Shown: one piece after another, positions 25,980 through 37,664 of the stretch | Layout: the number at the start of each line of letters is the position of its first letter | How positions within the stretch are numbered: position 1 is the stretch's first letter | Source of the DNA: Fragum whitleyi | Taxonomy: Eukaryota; Mollusca; Bivalvia; Cardiida; Cardiidae | Direction: 5' to 3' | Length of the DNA: 64,000 bases | Assembly: GCA_948146395.1 (NCBI GenBank) | Contig: OX411556.1 | Coordinates: 1,302,001-1,366,000 of the forward strand | Translations under genes and position numbers: made by a program | The notes under the pieces: model-generated | The model's database searches: none | What the model was told of the DNA's origin: nothing | What the model saw: the letters and a program-made list of their open reading frames with translations, nothing else

Positions 25980-27240
25980 CTATGCATGTGCGCTTCAAAT
26001 TGACACCGGTTTCGATGCCGTCTGATGCATCCGTCTGTGCGTTTATGCAGCATCCCTGACCACTTGTTATTCGATTTAATTGTAATTATTAAATCCTGAT
26101 TTAATGTTAAATATTTTGGGTACCCATTTTTCGATCGACTGATGCGCCCATGCATTCATACCCACATCGTCCCAAACACTCGCGTTCGCTAGCTATGCAT
26201 GTGCGCTTCAAATTGACACCGGTTTCGATGCCGTCTGATGCATCCGTCTGTGCGTTTATGCAGCATCCCTGACCCCTTGTTATTCGATTTAATAGTAATT
26301 ATTTAATCCTGATTTAATGTTAAATATTTTGGGTACCCATTTTTCGATCGACTGATGCGCCCATGCATTCATACCCACATCGTCCCAAACACTCGCGTTC
26401 ATTAGCTATGCATGTGCGCTTCAAATTGACACCGGTTTCGATGCCGTCTGATGCATCCGTCTGTGCGTTTATGCAGCATCCCTGACCCCTTGTTATTCGA
26501 TTTAATAGTAATTATTTAATCCTGATTTAATGTAAAATATTTTGGGTACCCATTTTTCGATCGACTGATGCGCCCATGCATTCATACCCACATCGCCCCA
26601 AACACGCGCGTTCGCTAGCTATGCATGTGCGCCTCAAATTGACACCGGTTTCGATGCCGTCTGATGCATCCGTCTGTGCGTTTATGCAGCATCCCTGACC
26701 CCTTGTTATTCGATTTAATAGTAATTATTTAATCCTGATTTAATGTTAAATATTTTGGGTACCCATTTTCCGATCGACTGATGCGCCCATGCATTCATAC
26801 CCACATCGTCCCAAACACTCGCGTTCACTAGCTATGCATGTGCGCTTCAAATTGACACCGGTTTCGATGCCGTCTGATGCATCCGTCTGTGCGTTTATCC
26901 AGCATCCCTGACCCCTTGTTATTCGATTTAATAGTAATTATTTAATCCTGATTTAATGTTAAATATTTTGGGTACCCATTTTTCGATCGACTGATGCGCC
27001 CATGCATTCATACCCACATCGTCCCAAACACTCGCGTTCGCTAGCTATGCATGTGCGCTTCAAATTGACACCGGTTTCGATGCGGTCTGATGCATCCGTC
27101 TGTGCGTTTATGCAGCATCCCTGACCCCTTGTTATTCGATTTAATAGCAATTATTTAATCCTGATTTAATGTTAAATATTTTGGGTACCCATTTTTCGAT
27201 CGACTGATGCGCCCATGCATTCATACCCACATCGTCTCAA
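25980..27240 (+). repeat. Source block of nested 11- and 16-monomer-offset duplications
   Basis: Tags are GACCACTTG with TTAATTGTAATTATTAAATC (26060-26096), CGTTCATTAGC (26398), ATGTAAAATATT (26530), GCGCCTC (26631), TTTTCCGATCG (26767), GCGGTCTG (27082) and AATAGCAAT (27145). They recur 2340 bp right (11 units minus 3 bp) up to about 26.96 kb, then 2553 bp right, because one extra unit with TTTTCCGATCG was added at 29.1-29.3 kb. From 26.40 kb the tags also recur 3405 bp right (16 units minus 3 bp). Confidence 0.8.
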
Positions 27241-28295
27241 ACACTCGCGTTCGCAGTTGCATGTGCGCTTCAAATTGACACCGGTTTCGATGCCGTCTGA
27301 TGCATCCGTCTGTGCGTTTATGCAGCATCCCTGACCCCTTGTTTTTCGATTTAATAGTAATTATTTAATCCTGATTTAATGTTAAATATTTAGGGTACCC
27401 ATTTTTCGATCGGATGATGCGCCCATGCATTCATACCCACATCGTCCCAAACACTGGCGTTCGCTAGCTATGCATGTCCGCTTCAAATTGACACCGGTTT
27501 CGATGCCGTCTGATGCATCCGTCTGTGCGTTTATGCAGCATCCCTGACCCCTTGTTATTCGATTAAATAGTAATTATTTAATCCTGATTTAATGTTAAAT
27601 ATTTTGGGTACCCATTTTTCGATCGACTGATGCGCCCATGCATTAATACCCACTCCGTCCCAAACACGCGCGTTCACTAGCTATGCATGTGCGCTTCAAA
27701 TTGACACCGGTTTCGATGCCGTCTGATGCATCCGTCTGTGCGTTTATGCAGCATCCCTGACCCCTTGTTATTCGATTTAATAGTAATTATTTAATCCTGA
27801 TTTAATGTTAACTATTTTGGGTACCCATTTTTCGATCGACTGATGCGCCCATGCATTCATACCCACATCGCCCCAAACACGCGCGTTCACTAGCTATGCA
27901 TGTGCGCTTCAAATTGACACCGGTCTCGATGCCGTCTGATGCATCCGTCTGTGCCTTTATGCAGCATCCCTGACCCCTTGTTATTCGATTTAATAGTAAT
28001 TATTTAATCCTGATTTAATGTTAAATATTTTGGGTACCCATTTTTCGATCGACTGATGCGCCCATGCATTCATACCCACATCGTCCCAAACACTCGCGTT
28101 CGCTAGCTATGCATGTGCGCTTCAAATTGACACCGGTTTCGATGCGGTCTGATGCATCCGTCTGTGCGTTTATGCAGCATCCCTGACCCCTTGTTATTCG
28201 ATTTAATAGTAATTATTTAATCCTGATTTAATGTTAAATATTTTGGGTACCCATTTTTCGATCGACTGATGCGCCCATGCATTCATACCCACATC
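26300..28295 (+). repeat. 16-monomer-offset duplication, copy 1 (about 2.0 kb)
   Basis: Tags recur 3405 bp to the right: CGTTCATTAGC (26398), the 3-bp-deletion junction (27251), ATTTAGGGTACC (27388), GATCGGATGATG (27409), GATTAAATAG (27561), CACTCCGTCC (27652), GTTAACTATT (27808), GGTCTCG (27923) and GCGGTC (28144). This block overlaps the block at 25.98-27.24 kb, so two duplication events share part of the same source. Confidence 0.83.
27251..27260 (+). repeat. 3-bp-deletion junction variant, site 1
   Basis: The end of the monomer reads TCGCAGTTGC where other units have TCGCTAGCTATGC, a net loss of 3 bp with loss of the GCTAGC palindrome. The same complex change is present at 30656, 34696, 40868, 45336 and 56830. 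It probably arose once and spread by block duplication. Confidence 0.9.
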
Positions 28296-28319
28296 GTCCC
28301 AAACACGCGCGTTCGCTAG

Positions 28320-29800
28320 CTATGCATGTGCGCTTCAAATTGACACCGGTTTCGATGCCGTCTGATGCATCCGTCTGTGCGTTTATGCAGCATCCCTGAC
28401 CACTTGTTATTCGATTTAATTGTAATTATTAAATCCTGATTTAATGTTAAATATTTTGGGTACCCATTTTTCGATCGACTGATGCGCCCATGCATTCATA
28501 CCCACATCGTCCCAAACACTCGCGTTCGCTAGCTATGCATGTGCGCTTCAAATTGACACCGGTTTCGATGCCGTCTGATGCATCCGTCTGTGCGTTTATG
28601 CAGCATCCCTGACCCCTTGTTATTCGATTTAATAGTAATTATTTAATCCTGATTTAATGTTAAATATTTTGGGTACCCATTTTTCGATCGACTGATGCGC
28701 CCATGCATTCATACCCACATCGTCCCAAACACTCGCGTTCATTAGCTATGCATGTGCGCTTCAAATTGACACCGGTTTCGATGCCGTCTGATGCATCCGT
28801 CTGTGCGTTTATGCAGCATCCCTGACCCCTTGTTATTCGATTTAATAGTAATTATTTAATCCTGATTTAATGTAAAATATTTTGGGTACCCATTTTTCGA
28901 TCGACTGATGCGCCCATGCATTCATACCCACATCGCCCCAAACACGCGCGTTCGCTAGCTATGCATGTGCGCCTCAAATTGACACCGGTTTCGATGCCGT
29001 CTGATGCATCCGTCTGTGCGTTTATGCAGCATCCCTGACCCCTTGTTATTCGATTTAATAGTAATTATTTAATCCTGATTTAATGTTAAATATTTTGGGT
29101 ACCCATTTTCCGATCGACTGATGCGCCCATGCATTCATACCCACATCGTCCCAAACACTCGCGTTCACTAGCTATGCATGTGCGCTTCAAATTGACACCG
29201 GTTTCGATGCCGTCTGATGCATCCGTCTGTGCGTTTATGCAGCATCCCTGACCCCTTGTTATTCGATTTAATAATAATTATTTAATCCTGATTTAATGTT
29301 AAATATTTTGGGTACCCATTTTCCGATCGACTGATGCGCCCATGCATTCATACCCACATCGTCCCAAACACTCGCGTTCACTAGCTATGCATGTGCGCTT
29401 CAAATTGACACCGGTTTCGATGCCGTCTGATGCATCCGTCTGTGCGTTTATGCAGCATCCCTGACCCCTTGTTATTCGATTTAATAGTAATTATTTAATC
29501 CTGATTTAATGTTAAATATTTTGGGTACCCATTTTTCGATCGACTGATGCGCCCATGCATTCATACCCACATCGTCCCAAACACTCGCGTTCGCTAGCTA
29601 TGCATGTGCGCTTCAAATTGACACCGGTTTCGATGCGGTCTGATGCATCCGTCTGTGCGTTTATGCAGCATCCCTGACCCCTTGTTATTCGATTTAATAG
29701 CAATTATTTAATCCTGATTTAATGTTAAATATTTTGGGTACCCATTTTTCGATCGACTGATGCGCCCATGCATTCATACCCACATCGTCCCAAACACTCG
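28320..29800 (+). repeat. Copy of the 26-27.2 kb block with one extra monomer
   Basis: This block repeats the unusual unit with GACCACTTG and TTAATTGTAATTATTAAATC at 28400-28436, then CGTTCATTAGC (28738), ATGTAAAATATT (28870), GCGCCTC (28971) and TTTTCCGATCG (29107). The TTTTCCGATCG plus CGTTCACTAG unit is then present twice in succession (29107 and 29320, 213 bp apart), a single-monomer duplication. The block ends with the GCGGTC and AATAGCAAT unit at 29.5-29.7 kb. Confidence 0.8.
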
Positions 29801-31700
29801 CGTTCATTAGCTATGCATGTGCGCTTCAAATTGACACCGGTTTCGATGCCGTCTGATGCATCCGTCTGTGCGTTTATGCAGCATCCCTGACCCCTTGTTA
29901 TTCGATTTAATAGTAATTATTTAATCCTGATTTAATGTAAAATATTTTGGGTACCCATTTTTCGATCGACTGATGCGCCCATGCATTCATACCCACATCG
30001 CCCCAAACACGCGCGTTCGCTAGCTATGCATGTGCGCCTCAAATTGACACCGGTTTCGATGCCGTCTGATGCATCCGTCTGTGCGTTTATGCAGCATCCC
30101 TGACCCCTTGTTATTCGATTTAATAGTAATTATTTAATCCTGATTTAATGTTAAATATTTTGGGTACCCATTTTCCGATCGACTGATGCGCCCATGCATT
30201 CATACCCACATCGTCCCAAACACTCGCGTTCACTAGCTATGCATGTGCGCTTCAAATTGACACCGGTTTCGATGCGGTCTGATGCATCCGTCTGTGCGTT
30301 TATGCAGCATCCCTGACCCCTTGTTATTCGATTTAATAGTAATTATTTAATCCTGATTTAATGTTAAATATTTTGGGTACCCATTTTTCGATCGACTGAT
30401 GCGCCCATGCATTCATACCCACATCGTCCCAAACACTCGCGTTCGCTAGCTATGCATGTGCGCTTCAAATTGACACCGGTTTCGATGCGGTCTGATGCAT
30501 CCGTCTGTGCGTTTATGCAGCATCCCTGACCCCTTGTTATTCGATTTAATAGCAATTATTTAATCCTGATTTAATGTTAAATATTTTGGGTACCCATTTT
30601 TCGATCGACTGATGCGCCCATGCATTCATACCCACATCGTCCCAAACACTCGCGTTCGCAGTTGCATGTGCGCTTCAAATTGACACCGGTTTCGATGCCG
30701 TCTGATGCATCCGTCTGTGCGTTTATGCAGCATCCCTGACCCCTTGTTTTTCGATTTAATAGTAATTATTTAATCCTGATTTAATGTTAAATATTTAGGG
30801 TACCCATTTTTCGATCGGATGATGCGCCCATGCAATTATACCCACATCGTCCAAAACACTGGCGTTCGCTAGCTATGCATGTGCGCTTCAAATTGACACC
30901 GGTTTCGATGCCGTCTGATGCATCCGTCTGTGCGTTTATGCAGCATCACTGACCCCTTGTTATTCGATTAAATAGTAATTATTTAATCCTGATTTAATGT
31001 TAAATATTTTGGGTACCCATTTTTCGATCGACTGATGCGCCCATGCATTAATACCCACTCCGTCCCAAACACGCGCGTTCACTAGCTATGCATGTGCGCT
31101 TCAAATTGACACCGGTTTCGATGCCGTCTGATGCATCCGTCTGTGCGTTTATGCAGCATCCCTGACCCCTTGTTATTCGATTTAATAGTAATTATTTAAT
31201 CCTGATTTAATGTTAACTATTTTGGGTACCCATTTTTCGATCGACTGATGCGCCCATGCATTCATACCCACATCGCCCCAAACACGCGCGTTCGCTAGCT
31301 ATGCATGTGCGCTTCAAATTGACACCGGTCTCGATGCCGTCTGATGCATCCGTCTGTGCGTTTATGCAGCATCCCTGACCCCTTGTTATTCGATTTAATA
31401 GTAATTATTTAATCCTGATTTAATGTTAAATATTTTGGGTACCCATTTTTCGATCGACTGATGCGCCCATGCATTCATACCCACATCGTCCCAAACACTC
31501 GCGTTCGCTAGCTATGCATGTGCGCTTCAAATTGACACCGGTTTCGATGCGGTCTGATGCATCCGTCTGTGCGTTTATGCAGCATCCCTGACCCCTTGTT
31601 ATTCGATTTAATAGTAATTATTTAATCCTGATTTAATGTTAAATATTTTGGGTACCCATTTTTCGATCGACTGATGCGCCCATGCATTCATACCCACATC
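29705..31700 (+). repeat. 16-monomer-offset duplication, copy 2 (about 2.0 kb)
   Basis: This copy matches 26.30-28.30 kb at an offset of 3405 bp, including the 3-bp deletion (30656), GATCGGATGATG (30814), CACTCCGTCC (31057), GTTAACTATT (31213) and GGTCTCG (31328). Private changes include GCAATTATACC near 30833 and CATCACTGACC near 30946. Its first part also matches 28.64-29.12 kb at a 1065 bp (5-unit) offset, so nearby blocks were copied more than once. Confidence 0.83.
30656..30665 (+). repeat. 3-bp-deletion junction variant, site 2
   Basis: TCGCAGTTGC, 3405 bp right of site 1 and carried by the 16-monomer-offset duplication. The next unit has CTTGTTTTTCG and ATTTAGGGTACC, as after site 1. 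Confidence 0.9.
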
Positions 31701-31730
31701 GCCCCAAACACTCGCGTTCGCTAGCTATGC

Positions 31731-31943
31731 ATGTGCGCTTTAAATTGACACCGTTTTCGTTGCCGTCTGATGCATCCGTCTGAGCGTTTATGCAGTATCC
31801 CCGACCCCTTGTTATTCGATTTATTAAGAATTAATTAATCCTGATTTAATGTTAAATATTTTGGGTACCCATTTTTCGATCGACTGATGCGCCCATGCAT
31901 TCATACCCACATCGCCCCAAACACGCGCGTTCACTAGCTATGC
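31731..31943 (+). repeat. Diverged-subtype monomer, lineage 1
   Basis: This unit carries the full diagnostic set: CCGTTTTCGTTGCC, CTGAGCG, GCAGTATCC, CCCGACC and TTATTAAGAATTAATTAATC in the core, that is about nine substitutions within roughly 95 bp. It also has GCTTTAAATTG (T for C near 31741), which is found only in this and the next copy. It is the leftmost copy of the subtype; none was seen in 1-31.7 kb. Confidence 0.9.
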
Positions 31944-32793
31944 ATGTGCGCTTCAAATTGACACCGGTTTCGATGCCGTCTGATGCATCCGTCTGTGCGT
32001 TTATGCAGCATCCCTGACCCCTTGTTATTCGATTTAATAGTAATTATTTAATCCTGATTTAATGTTAAATATTTTGGGTACCCATTTTTCGATCGACTGA
32101 TGCGCCATGCATTCATACCCACATCGTACCAAACACGCGCGTTCACTAGCTATGCATGTGCGCTTCAAATTGACACCGGTTTCGATGCCGTCTGATGCAT
32201 CCGTCTGTGCGTTTATGCAGCATCCCTGACCCCTTGTTATTCGATTTAATAGTAATTATTTAATCCTGATTTAATGTTAAATATTTTGGATACCCATTTT
32301 TCGATCGACTGATGCGCCCATGCATTCATACCCACATCGTCCCAAACACTCGCGTTCGCTAGCTATGCATGTGCGCTTCAAATTGACACCGGTTTCGATG
32401 CCGTCTGATGCATCCGGCTGTGCGTTTATGCAGCATCCCTGACCCCTTGTTATTCGATTTAATAGTAATTATTTAATCCTGATTTAATGTTAATATTTTG
32501 GGTACCCATTTTTCGATCGACTGATGCGCCCATGCATTCATACCCACATCGTCCCAAACACTCGCGTTCGCTAGCTATGCATGTGCGCTTCAAATTGACA
32601 CCGGTTTCGATGCCGTCTGATGCATCCGTCTGTGCGTTTATGCAGCATCCCTGACCCCTTGTTATTCGATTTAATAGTAATTATTTAATCCTGATTTAAT
32701 GTTAAATATTTTGGGTACCCATTTTTCGATCGACTGATGCGCCCATGCATTCATACCCACATCGTCCCAAACACTCGCGTTCGCTAGCTATGC

Positions 32794-33006
32794 ATGTGCG
32801 CTTTAAATTGACACCGTTTTCGTTGCCGTCTGATGCATCCGTCTGAGCGTTTATGCAGTATCCCCGACCCCTTGTTATTCGATTTATTAAGAATTAATTA
32901 ATCCTGATTTAATGTTAAATATTTTGGGTACCCATTTTTCGATCGACTGATGCGCCCATGCATTCATACCCACATCGCCCCAAACACGCGCGTTCACTAG
33001 CTATGC
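32794..33006 (+). repeat. Diverged-subtype monomer, lineage 1
   Basis: This unit has the same diagnostic set and the same private GCTTTAAATTG as 31731. It is the first unit of the second copy of the 1063-bp tandem 5-mer, so it arose by that duplication. Confidence 0.9.
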
Positions 33007-34695
33007 ATGTGCGCTTCAAATTGACACCGGTTTCGATGCCGTCTGATGCATCCGTCTGTGCGTTTATGCAGCATCCCTGACCCCTTGTTATTCGATTTAA
33101 TAGTAATTATTTAATCCTGATTTAATGTTAAATATTTTGGGTACCCATTTTTCGATCGACTGATGCGCCATGCATTCATACCCACATCGTACCAAACACG
33201 CGCGTTCACTAGCTATGCATGTGCGCTTCAAATTGACACCGGTTTCGATGCCGGCTGATGCATCCGTCTGTGCGTTTATGCAGCATCCCTGACCCCTTGT
33301 TATTCGATTTAATAGTAATTATTTAATCCTGATTTAATGTTAAATATTTTGGATACCCATTTTTCGATCGACTGATGCGCCCATGCATTCATACCCACAT
33401 CGTCCCAAACATTCGCGTTCGCTAGCTATGCATGTGCGCTTCAAATTGACACCGGTTTCGATGCCGTCTGATGCAACCGGCTGTGCGTTTATGCAGCATC
33501 CCTGACCCCTTGTTATTCGATTTAATAGTAATTATTTAATCCTGATTTAATGTTAATATTTTGGGTACCCATTTTTCGATCGACTGATGCGCCCATGCAT
33601 TCATACCCACATCGTCCCAAACACTCGCGTTCGCTAGCTATGCATGTGCGCTTCAAATTGACACCGGTTTCGATGCCGTTTGATGCATCCGTCTGTGCGT
33701 TTATGCAGCATCCCTGACCCCTTGTTATTCGATTTAATAGTAATTATTTAATCCTGATTTAATGTTAAATATTTTGGGTACCCATTTTTCGATCGACTGA
33801 TGCGCCCATGCATTCATACCCACATCGTCCCAAACACGCGCGTTCGCTAGCTATGCATGTGCGCTTCAAATTGACACCGGTTTCGATGCCGTCTGATGCA
33901 TCCGTCTGTGCGTTTATGCAGCATCCCTGACCCCTTGTTATTCGATTTAATAGTAATTATTTAATCCTGATTTAATGTTAAATATTTTGGGTACCCATTT
34001 TTCGATCGACTGATGCGCCCATGCATTCATACCCACATCGCCCCAAACACGCGCGTTCGCTAGCTATGCATGTGCGCTTCAAATTGACACCGGTTTCGAT
34101 GCCGTCTGATGCATCCGTCTGTGCGTTTATGCAGCATCCCTGACCCCTTGTTATTCGATTTAATAGTAATTATTTAATCCTGATTTAATGTTAAATATTT
34201 TGGGTACCCATTTTCCGATCGACTGATGCGCCCATGCATTCATACCCACATCGTACCAAACACCCGCGTTCGCTAGCTATGCATGTGCGCTTCAAATTGA
34301 CACCGGTTTCGATGCCGTCTGATGCATCCGTCTGTGCGTTTATGCAGCATCCCTGACCCCTTGTTATTCGATTTAATAGTAATTATTTAATCCTGATTTA
34401 ATGTTAAATATTTTGGGTACCCATTTTTCGATCGACTGATGCGCCCATGCATTCATACCCACATCGTCCCAAACACTCGCGTTCGCTAGCTATGCATGTG
34501 CGCTTCAAATTGACACCGGTTTCGATGTCGTCTGATGCATCAGTCTGTGCGTTTATGCAGCATCCCTGAACCCAAGTTATTCGATTTAATAGTAATCATT
34601 TAATCCTGATTTAATGTTAAATATTTTGGGTACCCATTTTTCGATCGACTGATGCGCCCATGCATTCATACCCACATCGTCCCAAACACTCGCGT

Positions 34696-34705
34696 TCGCA
34701 GTTGC
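34696..34705 (+). repeat. 3-bp-deletion junction variant, site 3
   Basis: TCGCAGTTGC followed by CTTGTTTTTCG and ATTTAGGGTACC. It belongs to the left copy of the 29-monomer-offset duplication. Confidence 0.9.
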
Positions 34706-35109
34706 ATGTGCGCTTCAAATTGACACCGGTTTCGATGCCGTCTGATGCATCCGTCTGTGCGTTTATGCAGCATCCCTGACCCCTTGTTTTTCGATTTAAT
34801 AGTAATTATTTAATCCTGATTTAATGTTAAATATTTAGGGTACCCATTTTTCGATCGACTGATGCGCCCATGCATTCATACCCACATCGTCCCAAACACT
34901 GACGTTCGCTAGCTATGCATGTGCGCTTCAAATTGACACCGGTTTCGATGCCGTCTGATGCATCCGTCTGTGCGTTTATGCAGCATCCCTGACCCCTTGT
35001 TATTCGATTAAATAGTAATTATTTAATCCTGATTTAATGTTAAATATTTTGGGTACCCATTTTTCGATCGACTGATGCGCCCATGCATTAATACCCACTC
35101 AGTCCCAAA

Positions 35110-37300
35110 CACGCGCGTTCACTAGCTATGCATGTGCGCTTCAAATTGACACCGGTTTCGAAGCCGTCTGATGCATCCGTCTGTGCGTTTATGCAGCATC
35201 CCTGACCCCTTGTTATTCGATTTAATAGTAATTATTTAATCCTGATTTAATGTTAAATATTTTGGGTACCCATTTTTCGATCGACTGATGCGCCCATGCA
35301 TTCATACCCACGTCGCCCCAAACACGCGCGTTCGCTAGCTATGCATGTGCGCTTCAAATTGACACCGGTTTCGATGCCGTCTGATGCATCCGTCTGTGCC
35401 TTTATGCAGCATCCCTGACCCCTTGTTATTCGATTTAATAGTAATTATTTAATCCTGATTTAATGTTAAATATTTTGTGTACCCATTTTTCGATCGACTG
35501 ATGCGCCCATGCATTCATACCCACATCGTCCCAAACACTCGCGTTCGCTAGCTTTGCATGTGCGCTTAAAATTGACACCGGTTTCGATGCGGTCTGATGC
35601 ATCCGTCTGTGCGTTTATGCAGCATCCCTGACCCCTTGTTATTCGATTTAATAGTAATTATTTAATCCTGATTTAATGTTAAATATTTTGGGTACCCATT
35701 TTTCGATCGACTGATGCGCCCATGCATTCATACCCACATCGTCCCAAACACTCGCGTTCGCTAGCTATGCATGTGCGCTTCAAAGTGACACCGTTTTCGT
35801 TGCCGTCTGATGCATCCGTCTGAGCGTTTATGCAGTATCCCCGACCCCTTGTTATTCGATTTATTAAGAATTAATTAATCCTGATTTAATGTTAAATATT
35901 TTGGGTACCCATTTTTCGATCGACTGATGCGCCCATGCATTCATACCCACATCGCCCCAAACACGCGCGTTCACTAGCTATGCATGTGCGCTTCAAATTG
36001 ACACCGGTTTCGATGCCGTCTGATGCATCCGTCTGTGCGTTTATGCAGCATCCCTGACCCCTTGTTATTCGATTTAATAGTAATTATTTAATCCTGATTT
36101 AATGTTAAATATTTTGGGTACCCATTTTTCGATCGACTGATGCGCCCATGCATTCATACCCACATCGTACCAAACACGCGCGTTCACTAGCTATGCATGT
36201 GCGCTTCAAATTGACACCGGTTTCGATGCCGTCTGATGCATCCGTCTGTGCGTTTATGCAGCATCCCTGACCCCTTGTTATTCGATTTAATAGTAATTAT
36301 TTAATCCTGATTTAATGTTAAATATTTTGGATACCCATTTTTCGATCGACTGATGCGCCCATGCATTCATACCCACATCGTCCCAAACACTCGCGTTCGC
36401 TAGCTATGCATGTGCGCTTCAAATTGACACCGGTTTCGATGCCGTCTGATGCATCCGTCTGTGCGTTTATGCAGCATCCCTGACCCCTTGTTATTCGATT
36501 TAATAGTAATTATTTAATCCTGATTTAATGTTAATATTTTGGGTACCCATTTTTCGATCGATTGATGCGCCCATGCATTCATACCCACATCGTCCCATAC
36601 ACGCGCGTTCGCTAGCTATGCATGTGCGCTTCAAATTGACACCGGTTTCGATGCCGTCTGATGCATCCGTCTGTGCGTTTATGCAGCATCCCTGACCCCT
36701 TGTTATTCGATTTAATAGTAATTATTTAATCCTGATTTTATGTTAAATATTTTGGGTACCCATTTTTCGATCGACTGATGCGCCCATGCATTCATACCCA
36801 CATCGTCCCAAACACGCGCGTTCGCTAGCTATGCATGTGCGCTTCAAATTGACACCGGTTTCGATGCCGTCTGATGCATCCGTCTGTGCGTTTATGCAGC
36901 ATCCCTGACCCCTTGTTATTCGATTTAATAGTAATTATTTAATCCTGATTTAATGTTAAATATTTTGGGTACCCATTTTTCGATCAACTGATGCGCCCAT
37001 GCATTCATACCCACATCGCCCCAAACACGCGCGTTCGCTAGCTATGCATGTGCGCTTCAAATTGACACCGGTTTCGATGCCTTCTGATGCATCCGTCTGT
37101 GCGTTTATGCAGCATCCCTGACCCCTTGTTATTCGATTTAATAGTAATAATTAAATCCTGATTTAATGTTAAATATTTTGGGTACCCATTTTTCGATCGA
37201 CTGATGCGCCCATGCATTCATACCCACATCGTCCCAAACACTCGCGTTCGCTAGCTATGCATGTGCGCTTCAAATTGACACCGGTTTCGATGCCGTCTGA
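35110..37300 (+). repeat. 12-monomer-offset duplication, copy 1 (about 2.2 kb)
   Basis: At least ten ordered tags recur exactly 2555 bp right: CGAAGCC (35159), TTTTGTGTACC (35473), GCTTTGCATG with CGCTTAAAATTG (35551), the diverged monomer (35771), CGTACC (36165), GGATACC (36328), the 1-bp deletion GTTAATATT (36531), CCCATACACG (36594), GATTTTATG (36735), CCTTCTGATG (37080) and AATAATTAAATC (37144). 2555 is 12 x 213 minus the single 1-bp deletion. One G-for-C tag at GCGGTC is present only in copy 2 near 39421. Confidence 0.88.
35771..35983 (+). repeat. Diverged-subtype monomer, lineage 2 (CAAAGTGAC)
   Basis: This unit carries the full diagnostic set plus CAAAGTGACACC (G for T near monomer position 15). 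The same extra change is in the copies at 38326, 41942 and 53436, which are linked to this one by the 12-, 29- and 54-monomer-offset duplications. Confidence 0.9.
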
Positions 37301-37664
37301 TGCATCCGTCTGTGCGTTTATGCAGCATCCCTGACCCCTTGTTATTCGATTTAATAGTAATTATTTAATCCCGATTTAATGTTAAATATTTTGGGTACCC
37401 ATTTTTCGATCGACTGATGCGCCCATGCATTCATACCCACATCGTCCCAAACACTCGCGTTCGCTAGCTATGCATGTGCGCTTCAAATTGACACCGGTTT
37501 CGATGCCGTCTGATGCATCACTCTGTGCGTTTATGCAGCATCCCTGACCCCTTGTTATTCGATTTAATAGTAATAATTTAATCCTGATTTAATGTTAAAT
37601 ATTTTGGGTACCCATTTTTCGATCGACTGATGCGCCCATGCATTCATACCCACATCGTACCAAA

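Larger units (their letters stand above)
31731..33856 (+). repeat. Tandem five-monomer duplication (1063 bp) led by the diverged subtype
   Basis: Each copy begins with a diverged-subtype monomer (31731 and 32794) and contains, in order, the 1-bp deletion GCGCCATGC (32102 and 33165), CGTACC, GGATACC, CCGGCTG and the 1-bp deletion GTTAATATT (about 32489 and 33552). The two 1-bp deletions explain the length of 1063 rather than 1065. The copies run 31731-32793 and 32794-33856. Private changes in copy 2 include GCCGGCTGATG near 33252 and GCAACCGG near 33473. Confidence 0.88.
34590..36170 (+). repeat. 29-monomer-offset duplication, left copy (about 1.6 kb)
   Basis: Ordered tags recur 6172 bp to the right, or 6171 after a 1-bp deletion in the right copy. 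They are TAATCATT (34593), the 3-bp-deletion junction (34696), ATTTAGGGTACC (34833), GATTAAATAG (35006), GCATTAATACC with a changed CCACTC motif (35084), CGAAGCC (35159), GTGCCTTT (35397), GCGGTC (35589) and the diverged monomer (35771). The right copy is at about 40762-42341. Confidence 0.82.
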